Under the pieces are notes generated by a model that was not told the DNA's origin, made no database searches, and worked only from the letters and a program-made list of their open reading frames with translations. Shown here piece after piece: positions 56,503 to 64,000 of a stretch of DNA of 64,000 nucleotides (position 1 is its first letter; the number at the start of each line of letters is the position of its first letter). Where the stretch lies: contig NZ_NJGU01000017.1 of NCBI RefSeq assembly GCF_002213415.1, forward strand, positions 29,957-93,956, given 5' to 3'. The stretch comes from Herbaspirillum robiniae (GTDB lineage: Bacteria > Pseudomonadota > Gammaproteobacteria > Burkholderiales > Burkholderiaceae_D). The position numbers and the translations under genes were made by a program.

Positions 56503-57039
56503 TTACTCCAGCGTCTCGATGATGTGGTTCAGGTTGGTGTAGATGCACAGCTCGCCGGCGATGGTCAGCGACTTCTTGACGATCTCGGCCGGCGACAGGT
56601 CGGTGTTCTCCTGCAGCGCCTTGGCGGCCGACTGCGCATAGCTGCCGCCCGAGCCGATGGCGCCGATGCCGTCGTTGGGCTCCAGCACGTCGCCGTTGCC
56701 GGTGATGACCAGCGTCGCATCCTTGTCGGCGCACAACAGCATCGCCTCCAGGCGGCGCAGCATGCGGTCGGTGCGCCAGTCCTTGGCCAGCTCGACCGAG
56801 GCGCGCATCAGGTTGCCCTGGTGCTTTTCCAGCTTGGCCTCGAACAGGTCGAGCAGCGTGAAGGCATCGGCCGTGCCGCCGGCGAAGCCGACCAGCACCT
56901 TGCCGTGGTAAAGCTTGCGCACCTTGCGCGCGGTGCCCTTCATGACGATGTTGCCCAGCGTCACCTGGCCGTCGCCGCCCAGCGCGACCTGGTTGCCGCG
57001 ACGGACCGAAAGGATGGTGGTGCCGTGAAATTGTTCCAT
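56503..57039 (-). CDS. hslV: ATP-dependent protease peptidase subunit HslV
   Basis: 178 residues, proteasome beta-like. The catalytic Thr follows a short propeptide ([20 protein letters not shown]), and GGDGQVTLG plus [13 protein letters not shown] are family signatures. It forms the two-ring peptidase chamber that works with HslU on misfolded and regulatory proteins. hslV and hslU are 93 bp apart, more than the usual few bases, with a terminator-like hairpin in the gap. Confidence 0.97.
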   Translation of the reverse strand: MEQFHGTTILSVRRGNQVALGGDGQVTLGNIVMKGTARKVRKLYHGKVLVGFAGGTADAFTLLDLFEAKLEKHQGNLMRASVELAKDWRTDRMLRRLEAMLLCADKDATLVITGNGDVLEPNDGIGAIGSGGSYAQSAAKALQENTDLSPAEIVKKSLTIAGELCIYTNLNHIIETLE

Positions 57040-57222
57040 GCTTGCCTCTGTTCAATATGTGCGTTGTGTACTGCCTGCGGGCACCGCGCCGTCCCGCTGC
57101 GGGGCGCGTCTTCTGCCCGCGTTTTGTCGAGATGGGGCTGGTCGGGCCGATTGCAAGGCATTGTCGGAATGCCATGCCGAAACGGCCGCTTGCCGCCGCG
57201 GAGGCCGGTATTTTACGCCCGC

Positions 57223-57263
57223 AATAAAAACGGGCGCCGCGGCATCGCTGCCGGGGCGCCCGA
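57223..57263 (-). terminator. Terminator of putA
   Basis: CGGGCGCC and GGCGCCCG with inner CGGCA/TGCCG pairing, followed by TTTTTATT on the minus strand, 24 bp after the putA stop. Confidence 0.88.
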
Positions 57264-57286
57264 AGGAGGGCAACAATACCGTCGGA

Positions 57287-60200
57287 TTACACCGAAATCG
57301 TCATCAGGCTGGCGTTGCCGCCGGCGGCGGTGGTGTTGACGCACAGCGCGCGCTCGGCCAGCAGGCGCCACAGCGCAATCGCGGTGTCTTCGCTGCACAC
57401 CACCAGCGGCACCAGCGCGCCTTCGCGGGCGGCCAGCTTCGCGCGCCAGGCCTGGGCCGAATGGCTGTCCACCAGCGCGGCCTGCAACGGCTCGCCCTCC
57501 AGCCGGTCGGACTGGCGGATCGCCGCGCGCACCTGCTGCGGCAGGCCGGCCGGGATATAGACGGCGCTGGCGCCGTCGACCACCACGGTGTTGCCGGTGG
57601 CGAAGGCCGCGGCCAGCTGGTTGAGCAGCGTGCCCACGCTGGCGGCCACGCACAGCACCAGGCCGCGCGGGGCGAAGGCCAGGGTGTTGCGCTCGCCGGT
57701 GGGACCGGGCAGCAGCAGGCTGCGCTGCAACAGGCTGTCGCCGTGGTAGCGCTGGCCGGTGACGGCCAGGCGCTCATGGCCGTGGGTGCGGGCCCAGTCG
57801 AGCAGGCTGTCGAGCAGCGTGTTGGGGACCGCCGCCGGCTGGGCGCGGGTCAGCTCCTCCTGCAGTTGCGGATTGCGCTGCAGGCGCTTCAGGTAGAGCG
57901 GGCCGCCGGCCTTGGGGCCGGTGCCGGACTTGCCTTCGCCGCCGAAGGGCTGCACGCCCACCACGGCGCCGACGATGTTGCGGTTGACGTAGATGTTGCC
58001 CACATGCGCGCGGCTGGCCACGAAGTCGATGGTCTCGTCGATGCGCGAATGCACGCCCAGCGTCAGGCCGTAGCCGGTGGCGTTGATCGCGTCCACCAGC
58101 TGCGACAGCTGGTCGCGGCGGTAGCGCAGCACGTGCAGCACCGGGCCGAACACTTCGCGCTGCAGCTGCGACAGGTCGGCGATCTCGATCACGGTGGGCG
58201 GCACGAAGGTGCCGTGTTCGCAGGCCGCGTCCAGCGTCAGCTGGTGCACGGATTTCGCGCTGCCGCGCATGCGTTCGATGTGGTTCAGCAGGTTCTGCTG
58301 CGCCTCGGCGTCGATCACCGGGCCGATGTCGGTAGCCAGGCGGTCGGGGCGACCCACGCGCAGTTCGGCCATGGCGCCCTTGAGCATCTCGAGGGTGCGC
58401 TCGGCGATGTCTTCCTGCAGGCACAGGATGCGCAGCGCCGAGCAGCGCTGGCCGGCGCTGTCGAAGGCCGAGGACAGCACGTCCACCACCACCTGCTCGG
58501 CCAGGGCGCTGGAGTCGACGATCAGCGCGTTCTGGCCGCCGGTCTCGGCGATCAGCGGCACTTCGCCGTGTTCGCCGTTTTCACCATGATTGCGCTTGGC
58601 CAGCGTGCGGTTGATCAGTTGGGCGACTTCGGTCGAACCGGTGAAGATCACGCCCTTGACGCGCTCGTCCGAGGTCAGCGCAGCGCCGACGGTCTCGCCG
58701 CGGCCCGGCAGCAATTGCAGCGCGGCCAGCGGCACGCCGGCCTCGTGCAGCAATTGCACGGCGCGGTGCGCGATCAGCGCGGTCTGCTCGGCCGGCTTGG
58801 CCAGCACCACGTTGCCGGCGGCCAGCGAGGCGCTGACCTCGCCGATGAAGATCGCCAGCGGGAAGTTCCACGGGCTGATGCAGACCACCGGACCATAGGC
58901 CAGCGCATTGCCGTCGTGGCGCGAGGCGATGGCGTAGTAACGCAGGAAGTCGACCGCCTCGCGCACTTCGGCGATCGCATTAGGCAGCGACTTGCCGGCC
59001 TCGCGCACGGCCAGCGCCATCAGTTCGGCGATGTTGTCTTCCAGCAGGTCGGCCCCGCGCTCCAGCATCGCGGCGCGCTGGGCAGCCGGCGTGGCCTGCC
59101 ATTGCGGGGCATAGTCGGTGGCGGCGGCCAGCGCGGTTTCCACGTCCGGCAACGTCGCCTCGATCACCTCGCCCACCAGCTCGCGCCGGTCGGCCGGGTT
59201 GTGCACGGCCTGCCTGTCGGCGGCGGCAACGGCGCCGGCGATCAGCGGCGCGGCCTGCCAGCGGCGATCGGCCATGCGGGCGAACAACTGGTCCAGCTGG
59301 CGCAGGCGGTCTTCGTTGGAGAGGTCGATGCCGGCAGAATTCTTGCGCTCCTGCCCGTACAGCTTGTGCGGCAAGGCGATCGACGGATGCGGCTGGCCGC
59401 CCTGGGCGCGCACGGTCTCGATGGGATCGGCCACCAGCTTGTCCAGCGCCACCGCTTCGTCGACGATCTGGTTGACGAAGGAAGAGTTGGCGCCGTTCTC
59501 CAGCAGGCGGCGCACCAGGTAAGCCAACAGGGTCTGGTGCGAACCGACCGGCGCGTACACGCGGCAGGCCTTGCCCAGGTTCTCCTTGCCGACCACCTGG
59601 TCGTACAGGGTCTCACCCATACCGTGCAGGCACTGGAACTCGTAGTCGTCGATGTTGTGCAGCCGCGCCCAGTTCCAGATCGCCGCCAGCGTGTGCGCGT
59701 TGTGTGTGGCGAACTGCGGGTAGATGACGTCGGTCGAGGCCAGCAGCTTCTGCGCGCAGGTCAGGTAGGAGAGGTCGGTGTGCACCTTGCGGGTGTAGAC
59801 CGGATAACCTTCCAGGCCGTCGACCTGGGCGCGCTTGATCTCGCTGTCCCAATAGGCGCCCTTGACCAGGCGGATCATCAGGCGGCGCTTGTTGCGACGG
59901 GCCAGGTCGACCAGGTAGTCGATCACGAAGGGGCAACGCTTCTGGTAGCCCTGCACCACGAAGCCGATGCCTTCGAAGCCGGCCAGGTCGGGATCGGCCA
60001 CCAGCACTTCCATCATGTCCAGCGACAGCTCCAGGCGGTCGGCTTCCTCGGCGTCGATGTTCAGGCCGATGTTGTATTGCTTGGCCAGCAGCAGCAGTTG
60101 CTTCAGGCGCGGCAGCAGCTCGCTCATCACGCGCGACTGCTGGGCGCGCGAATAGCGCGGGTGCAACGCCGAGAGCTTGACCGAGATACCCGGGCCGTCC

Positions 60201-60976
60201 TTGATGCCGCGGCCGTTGGAGGCGCGACCGATGGCATGGATCGCATCCTCGTAGGACTTGTAATAGGCGTCGGCGTCGTGCATGGTCAGCGCCGCCTCGC
60301 CCAGCATGTCGTAGGAGTAGCGGTAGCCGCGCTTTTCATTTTCGCGGCTGTTGTCCAGCGCCTCTTCGATGGTCTGGCCGGTCACGAACTGGTTGCCCAG
60401 CATGCGCATGGCCAGGTCCACGCCCTTGCGGATCAGCGGCTCGCCGCCGCGGCCGATCAGGCGCGTGATGGCCGAGCCCAGGCTGCTCTCGCTGCTGGTG
60501 GAAACCAGCTTGCCGGTGATCAGCAGGCCCCAGGTGGCGGCATTGACGAACAACGACGGCGACTCGCCCAGGTGTTTGCGCCAGTCGCCCTTGCTGATCT
60601 TGTCGGCGATCAGGCGGTCCGCGGTCTGGCGGTCAGGAATGCGCAGCAGCGCCTCGGCCAGGCACATCAGCGCCACGCCCTCTTCCGAGGACAGCGAGAA
60701 CTCGTGCATCAGCGCATCCACGCCCGAGGAACGCGTGCGCTTCTCGCGCACCTGCTGCACCAGCTTCCTGGCCAGCTGCTGGGTCTGCTCCTGCCAGGCG
60801 GCCTCGCTCTTGACCTGGCCGAGCAGCCATTGCACGGCCTCGGGCTCGTCGCGGCGATAGGCCGCGGTGATGGCCGCGCGCAGCGGGTCGGGCGCATGCA
60901 TCACCTCGGCGTGAAAGGCGCCGAAAGGCAGGCCGGAGGAAGCGGCGGAAACTGGAGTCGGGGCGGCGGTAGTCAT
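57287..60976 (-). CDS. putA: Proline utilisation A: proline dehydrogenase / P5C dehydrogenase
   Basis: 1229 residues. Arm and alpha region to ~180, FAD-binding proline dehydrogenase barrel ~180-490 (MIRLVKGAYWDSEIKRAQ, QFATHNAHT), P5C dehydrogenase ~580-1035 with E811 (IAETGGQNA) and C845 (AGQRCSALRI), and a C-terminal ALDH-like domain to the end (type B architecture). It oxidises proline to glutamate with substrate channelling. The N-terminal ribbon-helix-helix repressor domain of E. coli PutA is absent, so control must come from another protein. The upstream 90-160 bp are AT-rich with several palindromes. Confidence 0.95.
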   Translation of the reverse strand: MTTAAPTPVSAASSGLPFGAFHAEVMHAPDPLRAAITAAYRRDEPEAVQWLLGQVKSEAAWQEQTQQLARKLVQQVREKRTRSSGVDALMHEFSLSSEEGVALMCLAEALLRIPDRQTADRLIADKISKGDWRKHLGESPSLFVNAATWGLLITGKLVSTSSESSLGSAITRLIGRGGEPLIRKGVDLAMRMLGNQFVTGQTIEEALDNSRENEKRGYRYSYDMLGEAALTMHDADAYYKSYEDAIHAIGRASNGRGIKDGPGISVKLSALHPRYSRAQQSRVMSELLPRLKQLLLLAKQYNIGLNIDAEEADRLELSLDMMEVLVADPDLAGFEGIGFVVQGYQKRCPFVIDYLVDLARRNKRRLMIRLVKGAYWDSEIKRAQVDGLEGYPVYTRKVHTDLSYLTCAQKLLASTDVIYPQFATHNAHTLAAIWNWARLHNIDDYEFQCLHGMGETLYDQVVGKENLGKACRVYAPVGSHQTLLAYLVRRLLENGANSSFVNQIVDEAVALDKLVADPIETVRAQGGQPHPSIALPHKLYGQERKNSAGIDLSNEDRLRQLDQLFARMADRRWQAAPLIAGAVAAADRQAVHNPADRRELVGEVIEATLPDVETALAAATDYAPQWQATPAAQRAAMLERGADLLEDNIAELMALAVREAGKSLPNAIAEVREAVDFLRYYAIASRHDGNALAYGPVVCISPWNFPLAIFIGEVSASLAAGNVVLAKPAEQTALIAHRAVQLLHEAGVPLAALQLLPGRGETVGAALTSDERVKGVIFTGSTEVAQLINRTLAKRNHGENGEHGEVPLIAETGGQNALIVDSSALAEQVVVDVLSSAFDSAGQRCSALRILCLQEDIAERTLEMLKGAMAELRVGRPDRLATDIGPVIDAEAQQNLLNHIERMRGSAKSVHQLTLDAACEHGTFVPPTVIEIADLSQLQREVFGPVLHVLRYRRDQLSQLVDAINATGYGLTLGVHSRIDETIDFVASRAHVGNIYVNRNIVGAVVGVQPFGGEGKSGTGPKAGGPLYLKRLQRNPQLQEELTRAQPAAVPNTLLDSLLDWARTHGHERLAVTGQRYHGDSLLQRSLLLPGPTGERNTLAFAPRGLVLCVAASVGTLLNQLAAAFATGNTVVVDGASAVYIPAGLPQQVRAAIRQSDRLEGEPLQAALVDSHSAQAWRAKLAAREGALVPLVVCSEDTAIALWRLLAERALCVNTTAAGGNASLMTISV

Positions 60977-61061
60977 GGTGGGCCTGGGTGTCGGTAAGGA
61001 TCGCTAGGAAAACGCGGTAATGGGAAGGATTTTTCGCATCCGGATTCTATGTGCGAATAAC

Positions 61062-61131
61062 CAATATTAATTCTGTATTTAATGCCTATACCCAATATTT
61101 AATTTGTTAAATATTTAATACACAGAATTAA
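61062..61131. promoter_or_regulatory. AT-rich palindromic region upstream of putA
   Basis: TTAATTCTGT (61067-61076) with ACAGAATTAA (61122-61131); inside, AATATTTAA (61094-61102) with TTAAATATT (61107-61115). CAATATT-AATT also recurs directly (61062 and 61093). It lies 86-155 bp upstream of the putA ATG and stands out from the GC-rich surroundings. Candidate multi-site binding region, for example for an Lrp-type PutR. Confidence 0.6.
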
Positions 61132-61169
61132 ATTCAATGACTTTTCCCCGGACCGCGCGCTTTTCCAGC

Positions 61170-62195
61170 TCAGCCGTGCATTAGCTCCCGACGCCCGGCC
61201 AGCGTGAGCAAATCGCGCGCCGAACCCAGCAGCAGCGCCCGGCTCCAGATCCAGTTGAGGCTGGCGCGATACAGCAGCCAGCTGCCCAGCAGTCCGGCGG
61301 CCACCCGCGCCAGGCGATATTGCTCGCCGGCCAGCGCCGCCACGCCCATGGTGAACACCATGTGCATGAACATGATGACGATGGCGGCGCGTCCCAGTTC
61401 GGCCAGCCAGGCCGCGGCCGAAGGCAGGCGCGCATCGACCAGGCGCGCGATGCGCACCATGCAGACGCAGCACGCCAGCGCCGCGGCGAAGCTGATCACC
61501 GGCACGCCATACCGCGTGACCTTCATGTCAACACCCAGGCTGAGGCGCCAGCCGAAGTAATGGTTGGCCAGCACCGCCGCGATCGCCGGCGCGGCGATGG
61601 CCGCCGCCAGGCGATAGGGACGGCGCGCCTCGGGCAACTGGCCGAACAGGTAACCGGCATGGAACAACGGCGCCGCCGCCAGCGCCACGTTGGCGGCCAA
61701 CGGCACCTGCAGGCCCGGCGCGAAGAAGGCGTTGGCATAGGCCAGCGCCAGCATCGCCGCATGCAGCCACAGCAGGCGCGCGCGCGAACAACGGCCCACC
61801 AGCAGCGATTCGATGACCAGCACGGTGTAGAAGGACGTCACGAACCAGAACGCCGCCAGCCACGCCGACAAGCGATTGCCGCCCAGCAGCAGGCCGGCGA
61901 TGAACGCCGGCAAGGCGCCGGCGCCGCGCGGCTGGCTGAGCGCCAGATGGACCGCCAGCGGCGTGCCGATGATCGCAAGAAATACCGCGTAGGGAATCAG
62001 CAGCTGCGCCGCCTTGCGCCGGCAGAACGCGCCCGGCGCCGCAACCGGGCGAAACAGATAGCCGCTGATGAAGAAAAACAGCGGCATGTGGAACAGGAAG
62101 ATCACATCGAAGCTGTAGCCGCCATAGACGTGGCCCCACACCACCAGCGTGATGCCGATGCCGCGGTAGACGTCGATCCAGCGTTCTCTTTGCAT
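61170..62195 (-). CDS. Acyltransferase family 3 membrane protein
   Basis: 341 residues from the ATG at 62195, which follows AGGGA at good spacing; an ATG at 62219 is possible. About ten membrane helices. Start RERWIDVYRGIGITLVVWGHV carries the catalytic-type RGI...H of the acyltransferase-3 family, then FLFHMPLFFFISGYLF. Such proteins O-acetylate exported sugars (OafA/NodX, fucose 4-O-acetylase types). No polysaccharide genes are adjacent, so the acceptor is unknown. Confidence 0.88.
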   Translation of the reverse strand: MQRERWIDVYRGIGITLVVWGHVYGGYSFDVIFLFHMPLFFFISGYLFRPVAAPGAFCRRKAAQLLIPYAVFLAIIGTPLAVHLALSQPRGAGALPAFIAGLLLGGNRLSAWLAAFWFVTSFYTVLVIESLLVGRCSRARLLWLHAAMLALAYANAFFAPGLQVPLAANVALAAAPLFHAGYLFGQLPEARRPYRLAAAIAAPAIAAVLANHYFGWRLSLGVDMKVTRYGVPVISFAAALACCVCMVRIARLVDARLPSAAAWLAELGRAAIVIMFMHMVFTMGVAALAGEQYRLARVAAGLLGSWLLYRASLNWIWSRALLLGSARDLLTLAGRRELMHG

Positions 62196-62309
62196 GGGCT
62201 GTCCCTGGCGTGGCGGCATTGCCTGGCGGCATGCCGGATGGCTTGATATCCAAGGGACAGTGTTGGGGGCTGAGGAGTTCGCCTGTGTTTGTCAGGTGGT
62301 TTGACGACG

Positions 62310-62392
62310 CCGGGACGACAAGCAGGGGATGGATTCGAACAACGGTGGGTTCAAGTACCCTCTTCCCTGTCGTCCCGGTGCAGGCCGGGACT
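62310..62392. repeat. Inverted intergenic repeat
   Basis: CCGGGACGACA near 62311 and TGTCGTCCCGG (62368-62378) face each other, and GTCCCGG-TGCAG-GCCGGGAC forms a hairpin inside the right arm. It sits in the 283-bp gap between the acyltransferase and livF genes and looks like a short palindromic repeat family different from that at 30961. Confidence 0.5.
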
Positions 62393-62421
62393 CAAGGTTT
62401 TTCGTCGCACCCGACCGGCAA

Positions 62422-62450
62422 TAAAAAAAGCCGCATCCGAAGATGCGGCC
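62422..62450 (-). terminator. Terminator of the liv operon
   Basis: GCCGCATC-CGAA-GATGCGGC, then TTTTTTT on the minus strand, 29 bp after the livF stop. Confidence 0.9.
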
Positions 62451-62478
62451 CTGTGGCTATGCCGTGCGCGGCAAGAAC

Positions 62479-63204
<726 letters not shown>

Positions 63205-63208
63205 GTTC

Positions 63209-63976
63209 TTAGTGTCCTGCACCTAAATAGGCTTCAATCACTGCGGGGTTCTTCTGCACATCCGCCGGCACGCCCTCGGCAATCGGCTTGCCGTAGTCCA
63301 GCACCGTGATCCGATTGCACAGGCCCATCATCAGTTTGACATCGTGTTCGATCAGCAGGATGGTCTTGCCTTCGGCCTGGATCTTCACCAGCAGTTCTCT
63401 GAGTCCGAGCTTCTCGGTCGCGTTCATGCCCGCCGCCGGTTCGTCCAGCGCCAGCAGTTGCGGGTCGGTCGCCAGCGCGCGGGCGATTTCCAGGCGGCGC
63501 TGGTCGCCGTACGACAGGTGGCGCGCGGTGCGCTTGGCGAACTGGCCGATGCCCACGAAGTCCAGCAGCTGCTGCGACTTGGCGCGGATCTGCGCTTCTT
63601 CCTCGCGCGCCGCCTTGTGGCGGAACACCGCGCCGAAGACGTTCTGTTTGGTGCGCACATGGCAACCCACCATCACGTTCTCCAGCACCGTCATCTCGCC
63701 GAACAGGCGGATGTTCTGGAAGGTGCGGGCGATGCCGGCCTTGGCCACTTCATGCGGCGCGCTCGGGCTGTACGGTTTGCCGTCCAGCTCGAAGCTGCCG
63801 GTGTCGGGCTGGTACAGCCCGGTGATGACGTTGAAGAAGGTGGTCTTGCCCGCGCCGTTGGGGCCGATCAGGCCATAAATTTGGCCGCGTTCGATCGTGA
63901 TGCCCACGCCGTTCAGGGCTTGCAGCCCGCCGAAGCGCTTGCTGACGTCGCGGATCTTGAGCAGTGTCTGTGTCAT
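63209..63976 (-). CDS. livG: Branched-chain amino acid ABC transporter ATP-binding protein LivG
   Basis: 255 residues. Walker A GPNGAGKTTFFNVI, the LivG segment GIARTFQNIRLFGEMTVLENVMVG, signature LSYGDQRRLEIARAL and Walker B LLALDEPAAGMN. AGGAG precedes the ATG. The last bases of the window read GCG-TAA on the minus strand, which could be the end of livM upstream; too little is present to annotate it. Works with livF in the same operon. Confidence 0.95.
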   Translation of the reverse strand: MTQTLLKIRDVSKRFGGLQALNGVGITIERGQIYGLIGPNGAGKTTFFNVITGLYQPDTGSFELDGKPYSPSAPHEVAKAGIARTFQNIRLFGEMTVLENVMVGCHVRTKQNVFGAVFRHKAAREEEAQIRAKSQQLLDFVGIGQFAKRTARHLSYGDQRRLEIARALATDPQLLALDEPAAGMNATEKLGLRELLVKIQAEGKTILLIEHDVKLMMGLCNRITVLDYGKPIAEGVPADVQKNPAVIEAYLGAGH

Positions 63977-64000
63977 GTCTTTTTCTCCTGCTGCTTACGC

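Noticed and set aside
57038..60997. Open frame of 1319 codons on the plus strand
   Set aside because: It is antisense to putA, with a His/Arg/Gln/Gly-rich translation lacking any domain; a by-product of high GC at codon position 3.
63977..64000. End of livM
   Set aside because: A possible GCG-TAA on the minus strand is the only sign; too short to annotate.

Overview
The window reads as chromosome of a high-GC betaproteobacterium, most likely order Burkholderiales and probably the Oxalobacteraceae (Herbaspirillum-like). This is inferred from gene content and neighbourhood (fmdB-like / DUF502 / aspS / nudB / YbhP-like / clsB; cyaY divergent from lptM-lysA; hslV-hslU; a PutA without its own DNA-binding domain), not from a search. 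I annotate 55 protein genes. I see no rRNA, tRNA, CRISPR array, insertion sequence or prophage.

Region by region. 1-5.5 kb: an MFS transporter cut by the window edge, its probable RpiR-type regulator, a YegD-like Hsp70, and an SDR dehydrogenase divergent from a LysR regulator. 5.5-7.6 kb: a CDP-diacylglycerol diphosphatase, a small MarR-like regulator and a MASE1-like membrane protein. 7.7-13.4 kb: the most system-like locus, one operon exbD-tonB-TonB-dependent receptor-exbB-secreted phospholipase-D-like enzyme, with strong hairpins on both sides of the receptor gene. 13.5-15.7 kb: a DauR-like regulator, a PLP ammonia-lyase and a CHMI-type isomerase. 15.8-22.2 kb: a VOC protein, then signalling genes: a GAF-GGDEF cyclase, a 61-residue protein, and an HD-GYP response regulator translationally coupled to an MHYT hybrid kinase.

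22.4-32.4 kb: fatty-acid beta-oxidation: TetR regulator, acyl-CoA dehydrogenase, dehydrogenase/hydratase fusion, thiolase and enoyl-CoA hydratase, then Hsp15 and a second thiolase. 32.5-42 kb: a housekeeping cluster (FmdB-like, DUF502, AspRS ... NudB, EEP hydrolase, ClsB) apparently split by a LysR-amidohydrolase-MFS module. 42-46.3 kb: a trehalose operon otsB-GH15-otsA. 46.5-49.3 kb: a sodium:solute symporter and an unknown membrane-anchored protein. 49.6-55 kb: lysA, lptM, cyaY, an orphan GspG-like pseudopilin with a degenerate leader site, and a siderophore receptor behind a good Fur-box match. 55-64 kb: hslVU, putA with an AT-rich palindromic upstream region, an acyltransferase, and livG/livF running off the right edge.

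No element is an obvious new defence or mobile system. The best leads are the receptor/phospholipase operon with its RNA hairpins, the matched palindromes around the RpiR gene, the dyad that ends five bases before the DauR-like start codon, the degenerate pseudopilin, and the module set inside the aspS-nudB cluster.
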